Below the pieces are notes generated by a model. It saw nothing but the letters and a program-made list of their open reading frames with translations. It had not been told where the DNA came from and searched no databases. The translations under genes were made by a program, and so were the position numbers. 64,000 nt of DNA from Leishmania donovani. Lineage: Eukaryota > Euglenozoa > Kinetoplastea > Trypanosomatida > Trypanosomatidae. Positions 1 through 9,801 of the stretch are shown piece after piece. Location of the stretch: positions 778,568 to 842,567 of the forward strand of contig NC_018251.1 in assembly GCF_000227135.1 (NCBI RefSeq), read 5' to 3'. Each line of letters starts with the position of its first letter. The first letter of the stretch is position 1.

Positions 1-1
1 T

Positions 2-2410
2 CCCTTGCAGTCCACCGCTGCGCTGCTGGGACGGTGCGGGCTGCATCGCGAGCGGTGTCAGCAAGCAGGGAGACGGCGAAGCACCGTAGAGCGGCTCGCC
101 CCCTCGCCCACCGCCCCACGCGAGACCCGCTGGCCGCAGGGCCGTGAAAGTCAGGCGCATCGGCAGCTTGGCGCTCTTGAAGATGTACAGCGAATCGGAA
201 AGGAGCCCCGTGATGGGGATGCCGGGGTGTGTCGCGAGCGTCGCGACGCCGTAGCGGTCCAGCACGTCAACGGCTGAGGCGTGGCGGCTGCGGTACTGCT
301 GCTTGGCTCCGCTCTGAGACGGAGGAGACCGTGGCGCACTTCCTTGTGACTGTGGTGACAGGGGCGGAAAGCGCAAACGCCGCACTTCGTCATCGGCGGC
401 GCTGTCCACGTCGCTTGCCTCGACAGCACTGCTCCCGTCGCCTCCGTTCGCGTCGGCCTCCTCGCTGCCGTCGCCGGTGCGGGCAGAGCTCATCGAGTGC
501 TCCTCCCGCATACCCGCCGAGGAGTGCGTCATCAGGCTGCTGCTGAAGCTCCCATTCACGTTTCTCCTGGACGGCATGCCGTGGTGCACAGAGGAGAAGA
601 GGGCGCGCAGGCCGCACGCCTGCTTTGCGATCAGCTTGTTGCCCAGCGCCGTCTTCCCCAGGCGATCTAGTGAGCTCTGCTGCAGCTGGCGGCTGAGCAG
701 CTGCAGCACCCGGTGCATTGCGTGCTGCTGGCGGAGACGTGTGGCGAAGTGCGGGCACTGCTGTGTCAACCGCTCCGACAAGCGACGCAACAGTGGCTCG
801 AAGAGGGCCCTGCCGCCATGCCTGTCATCGCTCGCCTTTCCCGCAGCACTCAAGGTGCGACGCTTCTCCAGAGCCACCTCCACCGAGAGCAGGGTGTAGA
901 GGGTGCTGCACAGCTCCCAGCACCCCACGGCGCGCTCCACCAAGAAGTTTGCCAGCTCCGCCTCCGCCGAGTCGTACCGCACTGCCTGCACAAGCTGGAA
1001 GGCGAGTTGACACAGTCGCCCATCGCCTTCCCTGCGCAACAGGCGCACGGCGTACTGGCGCACCGGCGCCACATGGTCAAAGTAGAAGCTGAGGCACGCC
1101 AACACATCCTCGAAGGCCGGCCTCGCCCACTGATAGATGAGGGCGCAGGCGGCGCGCCGCTCGCTGGAGTGGGTGTTCGCCCAGTCGACGCACCGCATGA
1201 AGGGCAGGAAGTATTTGCCGTCGCGACATATGAAGTGACGGTACTTCCACAGTAAGCGCGTCTCCTCCAGCCGCCCACCGCCGACCCCTCCGGCGCCGGC
1301 ACCCGTCACCACGGCACCGGCGACGTTGTCCAGTTGAATGGGCGGACGCCGCAAAAGGCTCGCCAGCTGGTGGCGCTCCTTCGGCCCGGGAGGGGCACTG
1401 CTGTCGGACAGAAAGTACTGTGTCTTGGACGTGATGGCCGCCTTCGCCTCGCAGAGGTTGTGCTCCTTGAAGAAGGTGTACTGATCAGGAAAAGGACGCT
1501 GAGTGAAGTCACAGGAGTCGTCTGCAGCGTCGCTGTGCTGTAGCAGGCTTTTCATGTCGTCCGACACGCGCGCAACGCCAGGCTCGAAAAAGACGGCGGT
1601 GGTGGCCGCTGGAAGGTACAGCGTCAAAATTGCTGTTGGTGCGCCGCAGGGGTCTTTGGCCGACTGTGGGCTTCCTTTGCGGACAACGGCGTTGCCATGC
1701 CGTGCATGTTCAGCCTCCAGTTGCTGTATGGACAGCGTATCCAGCCATGGGATGGGTGGCATCATGCCGCGGTGAAAGTCAGCCAGGAGCTCCGCGGCAC
1801 GCGTAGAGGTGCTCCACAACTGCTCATCACTCGGAGCGTCACCGCCCGTGCTCAGCGCCAGCTGCCGCTGGCCAACGCACAACTCTCCTGCCACGGAGTA
1901 GACGTGAAAGGCGGCCTCCGCGACGTGCGTGTCCCTGTGCCAGAGGTGCAGCTTGCAGCTTGCATCGAGCGGTACATCACACAGCTCTAGCGGAAAGACA
2001 AGCCACTCATCGGTAAACGTGTAGACCACCTCCATCTCTGCGTGCGTGTCCGTGTCGCCGCCGACAGGGGATGCGGGCGGCAGCAGGGCCGCGGCAGACG
2101 CGTACACGGCTGCCGATTCAACGACAGGGCTCAGCGGCTCATCCATGTAGACGAGTTGGGCGGTTATCTGGACAGGATAGTGGGGAAGCAGGTGAGCCAC
2201 CTCGCTTACCGGGCCTGTGCGAGGCAGAGACGGCGACAGCAACGAACTCCTCAGCCGCAGCGAGCACAAGCGCAGTCTATAGAGATACTCTGCCGCTGCG
2301 TAGTCCTGCGCCGTGCGAAACGGCGCATCGTAGCGCACCCACTGCAGATCATCGCCTACGCGAGGCTGCCGCAGGACGCTCGCAATCAACGCCACACTCG
2401 TCGACGTCAT
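2..2410 (-). CDS. VPS34: Class III phosphatidylinositol 3-kinase (VPS34), N-terminal part, cut by window edge
   Basis: Phosphorylates phosphatidylinositol at the 3 position for endosome and autophagosome traffic. The frame is open from the ATG at 2410 to the left edge, about 803 codons, and the rest lies outside. A C2 domain is visible around residues 80-330, with the typical stretch EWLVFPLELCDVPLD near residue 135. A PIK helical domain follows from about 380 (LLWKYRHFICRDGKYFLPF, then a CVDW motif). A Ser- and acid-rich insert lies at about 610-720. The kinase N-lobe opens near 740 with YIFKSAKLPMRL. The ATP-binding lysine and DFG loop are off the window, so catalytic integrity cannot be judged. 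The family call is firm because three separate VPS34 signatures occur in order. An AG splice acceptor lies 12 bases upstream of the ATG. Confidence 0.88.
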   Translation of the reverse strand, partial: MTSTSVALIASVLRQPRVGDDLQWVRYDAPFRTAQDYAAAEYLYRLRLCSLRLRSSLLSPSLPRTGPVSEVAHLLPHYPVQITAQLVYMDEPLSPVVESAAVYASAAALLPPASPVGGDTDTHAEMEVVYTFTDEWLVFPLELCDVPLDASCKLHLWHRDTHVAEAAFHVYSVAGELCVGQRQLALSTGGDAPSDEQLWSTSTRAAELLADFHRGMMPPIPWLDTLSIQQLEAEHARHGNAVVRKGSPQSAKDPCGAPTAILTLYLPAATTAVFFEPGVARVSDDMKSLLQHSDAADDSCDFTQRPFPDQYTFFKEHNLCEAKAAITSKTQYFLSDSSAPPGPKERHQLASLLRRPPIQLDNVAGAVVTGAGAGGVGGGRLEETRLLWKYRHFICRDGKYFLPFMRCVDWANTHSSERRAACALIYQWARPAFEDVLACLSFYFDHVAPVRQYAVRLLRREGDGRLCQLAFQLVQAVRYDSAEAELANFLVERAVGCWELCSTLYTLLSVEVALEKRRTLSAAGKASDDRHGGRALFEPLLRRLSERLTQQCPHFATRLRQQHAMHRVLQLLSRQLQQSSLDRLGKTALGNKLIAKQACGLRALFSSVHHGMPSRRNVNGSFSSSLMTHSSAGMREEHSMSSARTGDGSEEADANGGDGSSAVEASDVDSAADDEVRRLRFPPLSPQSQGSAPRSPPSQSGAKQQYRSRHASAVDVLDRYGVATLATHPGIPITGLLSDSLYIFKSAKLPMRLTFTALRPAGLAWGGGRGGEPLYGASPSPCLLTPLAMQPAPSQQRSGGLQG

Positions 2411-3328
2411 GGGAGACGTGCCTAGAGGTGGTGAACGATAGAGGGGAGCGAGGTCAGCGGTCACGACGCAGCACTGGCAAGGCGTCCGCGGAAAACCGAG
2501 AGATGCACTGGCAGGCACCTCGCCAGAGAAGGAGGCGGCACGCGGAGCACAACGCCGACGGCGACGAGAGGAACGAGAGAAAGACGAAAGAACGTATCGT
2601 GGGGGATATCAAACGACATACGCGCGCGTGCGCATGTGCACAGGAGAAGGGCTGCTGCGGGGCTCTTGGGCAATCATGGCGGTGCGCGCGGCGGCAACGA
2701 GGACTGGGCCGTCCGGTGCGGAGAATGCGCACCTTCAAGAACGCAAGCAATTACCGCTCTCCGAATGACCTCAGAGAACTTAGACGTGCGTGTGACCGGG
2801 TATGCAGGGGTAGAGGTGGCGCTGGAAGACCGGACAAAACCACAGACAGAGGGGGAGAGAGAGACATGAAGAGTTAGAGGGAGACGGAGGGTAGGTGGAA
2901 GACAGCCGATACACACACGCACACACAAAAGGAACGCAGCTGCAGGAGAAGGCAGCTGACGGTGCAACTGTATGCCGCACGAGGCGGCAGAAGCCCTCCC
3001 ATGTCGCTGTGACACCCTGTGTACACCATGGACACAACGAGCAGCATCAGAAGCGAATACGCCTGAGCACCTCTGCTCCTTGCTTCTTACGGAGGCAACG
3101 GCATGACAGTCATCTATGTCCGTGCGGTTCACATCAGAGAGCGAGAGGCCTGATAGAGGAGGGGGAAGGGGTGGACTTAGTGTGCGCAAACCCACATACA
3201 CTCCGCACTAGAGTCGAGAATGCGTAGCACAAGCAACGGCCAGGTATCATGGGCATCAACTGTAGTCGGGCTTCCAAGACGTCGTGCACAGCAGCACGTG
3301 AGCTCGACCCCCTCTTCGCCAAGTCGAC
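2411..3328. other. Intergenic: cofactor D 3' UTR and VPS34 5' UTR
   Basis: About 0.9 kb with no convincing gene. The plus strand is purine-rich with short CA runs near 2910, so the transcribed minus strand is pyrimidine-rich. I see no repeat of the SIDER-like family here. Confidence 0.6.
2422..2423 (-). promoter_or_regulatory. Probable spliced-leader acceptor AG for VPS34
   Basis: On the minus strand a C/T-rich run ending CACCTCTAG lies 12 bases before the VPS34 ATG, as expected for trans-splicing in trypanosomatids. Inferred from position only. Confidence 0.45.
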
Positions 3329-6300
3329 TCAGTAGCCGGTCTCCTGCACGAGCGACTTGTACGTGGCGGCTACCGCACCCCGCAGACTCCGCGCCGGCTG
3401 CATGGAGCCTCGCTGCGCGTCTTCGTTCGCCGACTCCCCGGCGTTGGCTGCTCGAGCGGCAGGGGGGTCAATCTCCAGCATGTCGTACAGCTCATTGCGC
3501 GCAGCCCTCGTGCGCGCAGCGTCGCTGCCGTCCCACTGCACCAGCATGAGGTGGGCCATCGCGCGCCTGCACCCCTCCAGCGGGAGGCCTGCTGGGGCGA
3601 GCGCGCCGGAGGTCAACACTAGCAGCGACGCGTAGAGGTCTGAGGCCACTTTGGCCCGTACCTTGGGGTAGCGGCTGGCAATCATCGTCAGAGCAAGCGC
3701 CCACGCACCGCGCCGCACCTCGACGTCAGGGCTTCGGCACACGTTCGTCAAGAGTGGCACCATCGCCAGCAGCACGATGATGTTCAGCGCAAAGTGCTTC
3801 AGTTCCTTTCGCAGCATCTCCAGCACTGCGCGGTGCTGCTCGACAGCAAAGACGCTCTCGTTGATGAGAAGGTCCAGGACGCGGCTGGCCGGCTTCAGCA
3901 TGCGCTCTTCATGCTCGTGGGCCACAAGGACGTCCATGAGACACGCAGACAGGCGCTGCGGCAAGGTAGCCGAGGCTTCAGCGCTCGTCGCGTGGTCGCC
4001 ATGGAAAGCGCTGAGCAGCGCCGCCGCAGCCGGCCTGCGCACGTGCTCGGAGAGGTCACCCGCAGCCACGACGAGGCCCTCCATCGCGGCGTGGGCGAGG
4101 CTCACAGGACAGTGTATCAGCACGAACGGGCCAATGCAGCTGATGACCTGCTGCGTATTGTTCCAGGCGAGGGGTTCGCCGCGCTCGCCACCAGCGTCGC
4201 TGTCTTCACCGGTAACATGGGTCACCAAGCGCCGAAGGTGTGCCCGAAACAGCGCCACCTCTGCCTTGATACTGAGCTCGTAGTTACTCAGACCCACATC
4301 CTTGTCCGTCCCTTCGGCCCACAACGCCTTGTCGCATGGATCGTCCAGCAGCACGCGCGCGAGCACACCTCCGGCCACAGCCCGTACACGGTCGAGCTTC
4401 TCCAAGACACATCGCACCACGCCTTGCAGCACACGCATCTTGGTGGCCGCCGTGCAGAGCGGGACTGCCGCAGCGGCTGTGAGGCCGTACGTCAGCAGAG
4501 AGGGAAGTCCCTCAAGCACGGCCAGCCGCACAAACGAGCCGACGTCGCCGCGCTTGTCCGTCGCGTAGTCCTGCAGTGCTTGCAGCACTGTTCCCTCCAT
4601 CACCGTGGTGTACCACGCCGGCGTCACAGATGGCGCGCCGGGGTCGATGCGGACGAGCACCTGCGCGAGCGAGCGCACCGCGTTGCGGCGGACATGAGCG
4701 TCCGCCAGCTCCGGGTTCTGCAGGTCCTCGGCGCTCAACAACGAGGCGCGCTGCAGCACGGGGAGAAACGCTTCGAATGCGAGAGGGGCTGATGCGCCAC
4801 TGGTGGGCCCGTCGGCACTTGTCATTGCCCCTGGCGCCCACGGCGCATTCAGCAGCGTCGCAGGCAACCCACCTACCGCGGCGAGAAAGCCGCGCCGACT
4901 CAGGACACGCTGCGCCGGCAAGCAGCCTTCGTACACCTCCATCAACACCTTGCCGTGAAAGGATGGGAGAAACTTCACGAAGTATGTCTGCGCCACCGCG
5001 CAGAAGGTGTCCGCAGCGGCGTGCTGCACCCAGTCCAAAATGTTGTCCCACGAGTCCTTTAGAAATGCAAAGACGACGGCGAGGGTCCGCACCTTGTCTA
5101 CCCGCCCACCAACTCGTCTCACCTCCACCGTGTTCGGCAAGGGCAGGGACTGGCCAGCAATGGCTTGCAGCATGACGCAGCATGCTTGTCGGATGTGCGT
5201 GCCACCGCGCGCGCTAAAGCCACGAGACCCCTCAAGAGTTGCCAGCATACCAATAAACTGCACTATGTGACCCTCGCTCCACGCAGACGGCGTGAGGTTG
5301 CGGATGAGCTCCGCGATGGCGAGGATGGCGCCATGACGCGTCGCCACTGTCGTGTCCTCGACTCGCCTCAGCAGCTCCGGCAGCACCTCCTCGAGAATCG
5401 TAGCGGCAGGCTCACGGATGGCAACGAGCCCGAGCGCGATGGCGGCCATCTGGCGCACATTGCGGTCCCAATGCAGCAGCTTTGCACCAACGAGCTCCCG
5501 CAGCATCCCATCTCGGTACGTGTCGTACTGCGCGATCACCGGCGCCACTACCGTGTACGCGTGCCGCAGCGAGGCAAGCGAAAAGAAGTCCACCGCCGTC
5601 ACCAGCTCGATACCGTGCTCAAAGTTGCCGAGACGACCCACGCACTCCTGAAAAGCGGCAGCCGCTGCGCGGCGCACGTTCACCTCACGATCGAAAAGCG
5701 CCGTAACCACAAGCGCGACGCTCAGCTGGCGCACGTGGATGACGAGGTCTTCAGCGTCGTAGGCGCGCGCCACGGACCAGCAAGTGTAGCACGCGGCATC
5801 CCGCACGTGCGCTCCTACGCTGTAGGTGCCCCTGCTGAGGTCGTACGTCAGGCCCTCGGCAACCAATGGCACCACCTTTGACAGCAGCGCCGTACCCACG
5901 AGGCCGCGGCGGCACAGCTCGGCGATCGTAAGGAGGCCGCCGTGCCAATGGGCGTCGCTGTACGCGTTTCTGAATACCTTTAGTACCTCCCCCATGACCT
6001 CCTCGGCAAACACCGCAGGTAGTCGCTCGCAGACGCGACCGATGCCCTTGGCTGCGCTCCAGCGCACTACTGTGTCCTTGTGCCCAACGGCCTGGAGAAG
6101 AAGCCCAATCCCAGTCTCAAGGCTTTCCTCGTCTCCGTCCAGCCCGTCGATCTTGTCTTCATCGACGGCGTCCCTGCCCGCCTCTTCCTCCTGCCGCGCG
6201 CTCAGCTGCGCCGCGCCCTCGGCAGCCGCAACGCCGAGGTTGGCGCTGAGGGAGGCAATGTGCCGGCTGTAGCGCCACTCGGCTCGGCGGCGTTTCAACA

Positions 6301-7666
6301 TGGACAGCACCAGCCGCTGGCCCACCTTTGTCGCTGTCTTGCAGAGGAGGCTATCGTTGAGGTGTTGCTCAAAGACGGCCGCCACACACGCCAGCAGGCG
6401 AGGTGCGAAGCCGACGAGCTCCTCCCGTCGTCCGAGCTTCATAGTCTTCGCAATCGCGAGCAGCACGCCAGGCAGTAGGAAAGGCTGCGACAAGAGTGAG
6501 CTGAAGGTGTTCTGCGTCCCCTCGGCGAGGAAGGCCCACGGAGCCCCTGGCGGCACCACCGTCGCCGCCCCGCCAGCACCCACGGTCGCGGTGGGCGAGG
6601 TGGATTCCAGAATGAAGTTTGCAAAGTCGAAGAAGAGCCCTCGATGCCGTGCACTGTCGGGCCGAGTGAGCAGGCGGGCGACGAGGAGGGCCGCCGCCTC
6701 GCGACACTTGGACGTGTCGGCGAGGAAGCGGCTTGCTGTGACAAGGGTGGCGTCTGAGAGCGGTAGCCGTCGAACCGCCGCCGAGCCGCCGCCTTCCTCG
6801 GCGGAGTTCGTGTCGACAAGGGCTAGAGAGAAGGGCACGAGGACGAGATTCGAGAGCCACAGCAGCAGGCAGTAGCGCACCTCCCACTCGCGCTGCCGCG
6901 TCGCGTCGGCCACCCACAGCTGTAGCGTGTAAAAGACGTCTTCGTAGTGCCCCACGTTATTGGGGAAGTGGCTCGTACAGCACTTTTCTCCAGCGGTCTT
7001 GACGACGCTGTAGAGGGCCTTGCACACTACGTGCAGCGGGGTCTTGGGTGCGTCCGCATCGAACATGGTCAAGTCCTGACCCAGCGCACTCGCCACCACC
7101 AGCGTCTGCGTCGCCGCCGCAGACGCCGGTGGTGCTGATGCCGCCCCGGCAACGGTGGACGATGTCAAGGCTTCCCCAGCACCCGCAGCTGCCGTAGGCG
7201 ACTCTCCCGCTCCCGACCCCGCTTCGCGTGCCCACACCTCCGCGGCGTTGGGCAGATAGCGGAGAAGCAGGTCCACGAGAGGCTGTATCAGCATCTCCAG
7301 GTACGGGTACAAGAGATGTGGGCTGTTCTGGTAGCGGTCGACAATCTTCGCGAAGCGATCTTCCAACATGGCAGCCACTCCGTTCGGGTCCTGGCCGACA
7401 GAGGGCAAAAGCTGCTTATTTGTGGGCGGCAACAGCTCTGCAGCGCGCGCGAGCAGAGCGGCACACTCCGCCTCCTCCTCGAAGAAGGACGGGTCGCACG
7501 CCTCTTCGTCATCGTTGTTATCTAGCATGCCCGTGTCCGAAGCGACAGCTGTGTCCTCCTCAGCGTTGGGCACATCGCCTGCGCTGACCATCGTCGCCGC
7601 TGGCGCGGGATCACTCGCATCCGCCCGCGCGTCCATTGGCGTTTTCTCCACGTGAGGTGACGGCAT
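3329..7666 (-). CDS. TBCD: Tubulin folding cofactor D (HEAT-repeat beta-tubulin chaperone)
   Basis: Cofactor D captures beta-tubulin released from the chaperonin and helps assemble the alpha/beta dimer in the cytosol. The protein is 1445 residues, longer than animal cofactor D (about 1190). Helical HEAT-type repeats run along its length. The family hallmark RWSAAKGIGRVCERLP followed by WHGG lies around residue 540, and conserved repeats such as LHWDRNVRQMAAIALGLV lie near 750. The N-terminus (about residues 1-60) is acidic and low in complexity. The frame is open further upstream to 7999, but only from a GTG through pyrimidine-rich UTR-like sequence. I start at the ATG at 7666 because an AG acceptor lies a few bases before it. 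The stop is TGA. Confidence 0.92.
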   Translation of the reverse strand: MPSPHVEKTPMDARADASDPAPAATMVSAGDVPNAEEDTAVASDTGMLDNNDDEEACDPSFFEEEAECAALLARAAELLPPTNKQLLPSVGQDPNGVAAMLEDRFAKIVDRYQNSPHLLYPYLEMLIQPLVDLLLRYLPNAAEVWAREAGSGAGESPTAAAGAGEALTSSTVAGAASAPPASAAATQTLVVASALGQDLTMFDADAPKTPLHVVCKALYSVVKTAGEKCCTSHFPNNVGHYEDVFYTLQLWVADATRQREWEVRYCLLLWLSNLVLVPFSLALVDTNSAEEGGGSAAVRRLPLSDATLVTASRFLADTSKCREAAALLVARLLTRPDSARHRGLFFDFANFILESTSPTATVGAGGAATVVPPGAPWAFLAEGTQNTFSSLLSQPFLLPGVLLAIAKTMKLGRREELVGFAPRLLACVAAVFEQHLNDSLLCKTATKVGQRLVLSMLKRRRAEWRYSRHIASLSANLGVAAAEGAAQLSARQEEEAGRDAVDEDKIDGLDGDEESLETGIGLLLQAVGHKDTVVRWSAAKGIGRVCERLPAVFAEEVMGEVLKVFRNAYSDAHWHGGLLTIAELCRRGLVGTALLSKVVPLVAEGLTYDLSRGTYSVGAHVRDAACYTCWSVARAYDAEDLVIHVRQLSVALVVTALFDREVNVRRAAAAAFQECVGRLGNFEHGIELVTAVDFFSLASLRHAYTVVAPVIAQYDTYRDGMLRELVGAKLLHWDRNVRQMAAIALGLVAIREPAATILEEVLPELLRRVEDTTVATRHGAILAIAELIRNLTPSAWSEGHIVQFIGMLATLEGSRGFSARGGTHIRQACCVMLQAIAGQSLPLPNTVEVRRVGGRVDKVRTLAVVFAFLKDSWDNILDWVQHAAADTFCAVAQTYFVKFLPSFHGKVLMEVYEGCLPAQRVLSRRGFLAAVGGLPATLLNAPWAPGAMTSADGPTSGASAPLAFEAFLPVLQRASLLSAEDLQNPELADAHVRRNAVRSLAQVLVRIDPGAPSVTPAWYTTVMEGTVLQALQDYATDKRGDVGSFVRLAVLEGLPSLLTYGLTAAAAVPLCTAATKMRVLQGVVRCVLEKLDRVRAVAGGVLARVLLDDPCDKALWAEGTDKDVGLSNYELSIKAEVALFRAHLRRLVTHVTGEDSDAGGERGEPLAWNNTQQVISCIGPFVLIHCPVSLAHAAMEGLVVAAGDLSEHVRRPAAAALLSAFHGDHATSAEASATLPQRLSACLMDVLVAHEHEERMLKPASRVLDLLINESVFAVEQHRAVLEMLRKELKHFALNIIVLLAMVPLLTNVCRSPDVEVRRGAWALALTMIASRYPKVRAKVASDLYASLLVLTSGALAPAGLPLEGCRRAMAHLMLVQWDGSDAARTRAARNELYDMLEIDPPAARAANAGESANEDAQRGSMQPARSLRGAVAATYKSLVQETGY

Positions 7667-7672
7667 CCTAAG

Positions 7673-7674
7673 CT
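7673..7674 (-). promoter_or_regulatory. Probable spliced-leader acceptor AG for cofactor D
   Basis: Minus-strand sequence reads as a long T/C tract ending TCTCTCCCCAG, with the ATG 7 bases further on. A second AG follows at 7669-7668. This supports 7666 as the start. Confidence 0.6.
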
Positions 7675-8258
7675 GGGGAGAGACGTGAGAAAAACAATAA
7701 GAAGGGGGCTGAGGGTCGAAGTGCCGCGCCGAACAAGTTAGCTGGATTGCTCTCGTGTGAATTACTATGCCACAGATGATGGCCTTAGTCCGCCCTCCGT
7801 CTGTGTCAGTGCGTCTATGGCAGTGCTCGTTGCCCTGTGGGCTTGAGTGCGTCCGTGTGCTCGTGGGCTCGCGGGACGTCCCAGTGAGCAGCCCGACAAC
7901 GCGACATGTGTGAGTGAAACAAGTCAAAGATGGAGAGCGAGGTGAGGTAAGAGCGAAGGAGGCAACCGCTGAGATGGCGTGGGGGAGGCCGGCGTGCACC
8001 CCTGCGATCAGGAGAAGAGTTCAAGCTCGCAACATGGGGGGGGGGGCGGATGGGGAGTGGCGCATGCAAGAGCACACGCCGCATGATGCCATGCACCACC
8101 TTGCAAGGCTCCTCGTCCGCGCGTTGCCCCCTCACTGCAAAGTGGCTACGCACCAGAGTGCCATTCATTTCCAATCGCCAGTTCATCGCGCAGTCGCGTC
8201 CATAGAATGGCAGGCACCTCCTTGTTTCTACGGTTTTGTTTCGCTAAGGGATATGCGA

Positions 8259-8852
8259 GCCCTGAACAGCGGGGTACAGCTCATACAGCGCATGGCATCT
8301 CAGGGCACGGTGCCCCCGCCCCCCACCCCCACCCACTCTGAGGGCGGAAGCCAAGCAGCTCCCAACCTAACCCTGCCAATGCCAAGCCCCTTCGCGTGGT
8401 GACAGGGTCAAGCACCTACAAGGTAGGGGAGGCCAGAGCGATGCACCGCCACGGATGCCGGCGGCCCGGTCCTGGACGGGCGCTGCGTCGGAGCGGCCTG
8501 CGACGGCGAGCACGCTTGTGCGCCACCCATATGACTAGGCAGTGTGCCAACACGTGACTCGAGCGCAGCTCAGCCGGCCCTCACACTGCCCACGGGGGCG
8601 AGGGGACCCTGAGCCACCGCGAAGGCGGAGGGGACGCGCCACGCGGCGGCGTGCGAAGTGGGTAGGTGGGGGGAGAGGTTGAGGCCGAGGGCATGCTCCG
8701 ATGGCTGAGGCGGCGCATCGCCCTGGCGCGTGTCGACGGCCGCTTCGCACCACACGACGGGCGGCGTGTGACAGGGCCCGGTGGCGGTAGCGCATGGCGT
8801 TTCACCTCACGTGGTGTGCGGCAGACAAAAGTGGACACGCGTTGAAGAGGAA
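8259..8852 (+). repeat. SIDER-like dispersed repeat, copy A (full length)
   Basis: About 0.6 kb that recurs almost unchanged at 12743, 41667 and, inverted, 19383-21060. This copy starts GCCCTGAACAGCGGGG and ends just after TGCGGCAGACAAAA. It has no open reading frame of note. Size, GC-richness, intergenic location and high copy number match the Leishmania short interspersed degenerate retroposons. That class name is my inference from memory; the repetition itself is seen directly. Orientation is given relative to the plus strand and is opposite to transcription. Confidence 0.7.
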
Positions 8853-9021
8853 AAGGATGCTGGGTGTGTGAGAATCGCCGGCACGCACACGCTCATGGAA
8901 AAACGAAGCCAGCGTGAGGAAACGCAGGAAGCATGCAGGAGCCAAAGAAGAGCAACGTGGTGGGGGGGGCATGCATGCATGCGCATCTGCAGTTATGCAC
9001 CAACGTGCCTGTGTGCATACA

Positions 9022-9801
9022 CTACTTGGCTGCCATACGGGTTGCCCCGTCAAGGCGAATGCACTCGCCGTTCATGTATCGGTTCGAGAATAGAAAGAAG
9101 ACCAGGTGCGCAAACTCCTCGGGCTTGCCAAGACGGGGCGGGTACGGGACAGTCGCTCCTAGTGCCGCACCCAAGTCGGGCGGCAGCAGTGGTGTCTCCA
9201 TGATGCCGGGGCAGATGGTGTTGACGCGAATGCGCTGCCCAGCAAACTCGCGGGCCAACGGCAGTGTCAGACTCACGATGCCGCCCTTGCTGGCTGCGTA
9301 GGCAGCCTGGCCGATCTGACCCTCGTAGGCCGCCACACTCGCGGTGTTCACCATAACGCCCCGGTCCTCATCAGCGCCGATCTGCGCGGCGTTTCTCTGC
9401 ATTGCTTCGGCGGCCAGCCGGCATACGTTGAACGTACCAATCAGGTTCACCTGCACAGCCTTGCTGAAGAGGTCGAGGGGGTGAACGCCCTTCTTGCCTA
9501 TGACCTTTGCCGCTGGGCAGATGCCGGCACAGTTGACGACGCCGAAGAGCGGCTGGCCGGCGAACTCCTCCGCTGCCTTGATGGCCGCCTGCACCTCGGT
9601 CTCGCTACAGACATCTGTGGCAACAAACTTGCCATTGATCTCCTTCGACACCTGCTCACCCTGCGCCGCGTTGCGGTCCAGCAGCGTCACCTTGGCGCCC
9701 ATCTGCGCAAGAAAGCGTGCCGTGGCGGCCCCGAGCCCGGAGGCCGCCCCTGTCACCAGGATCAGGCGGCCGGCAATCGACTGGATGGACTTGGCCTGCA
9801 T
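9022..9801 (-). CDS. Short-chain dehydrogenase, HSD10 / 3-hydroxyacyl-CoA dehydrogenase type II-like
   Basis: Probable NAD-dependent oxidoreductase of the classical SDR family. The 259 residues match the usual length of HSD10 (about 260). Visible are the cofactor motif TGAASGLG at residues 17-24, Asp42 at the end of the second strand (favouring NAD over NADP), NCAG at 90-93, and the catalytic Ser155, Tyr168 and Lys172 in YAASK. The closing LDGATRM is typical of HSD10. In other organisms HSD10 acts in mitochondria on hydroxyacyl-CoAs; substrate and location here are unproven and the N-terminus shows only a short possible presequence. The frame extends upstream to a TTG, so I use the first ATG. 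Confidence 0.85.
   Translation of the reverse strand: MQAKSIQSIAGRLILVTGAASGLGAATARFLAQMGAKVTLLDRNAAQGEQVSKEINGKFVATDVCSETEVQAAIKAAEEFAGQPLFGVVNCAGICPAAKVIGKKGVHPLDLFSKAVQVNLIGTFNVCRLAAEAMQRNAAQIGADEDRGVMVNTASVAAYEGQIGQAAYAASKGGIVSLTLPLAREFAGQRIRVNTICPGIMETPLLPPDLGAALGATVPYPPRLGKPEEFAHLVFFLFSNRYMNGECIRLDGATRMAAK

Larger units (their letters stand above)
7667..9021. other. Intergenic: HSD10-like 3' UTR, with one SIDER-like repeat, and cofactor D 5' UTR
   Basis: About 1.35 kb without a gene. It holds the first copy of the dispersed repeat (about 8259-8852), a run of ten Gs near 8037 and the cofactor D splice region. Confidence 0.6.

Noticed and set aside
7667..7999. N-terminal extension of cofactor D by 111 codons
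   Set aside because: Starts at GTG and crosses the splice acceptor and its pyrimidine tract.
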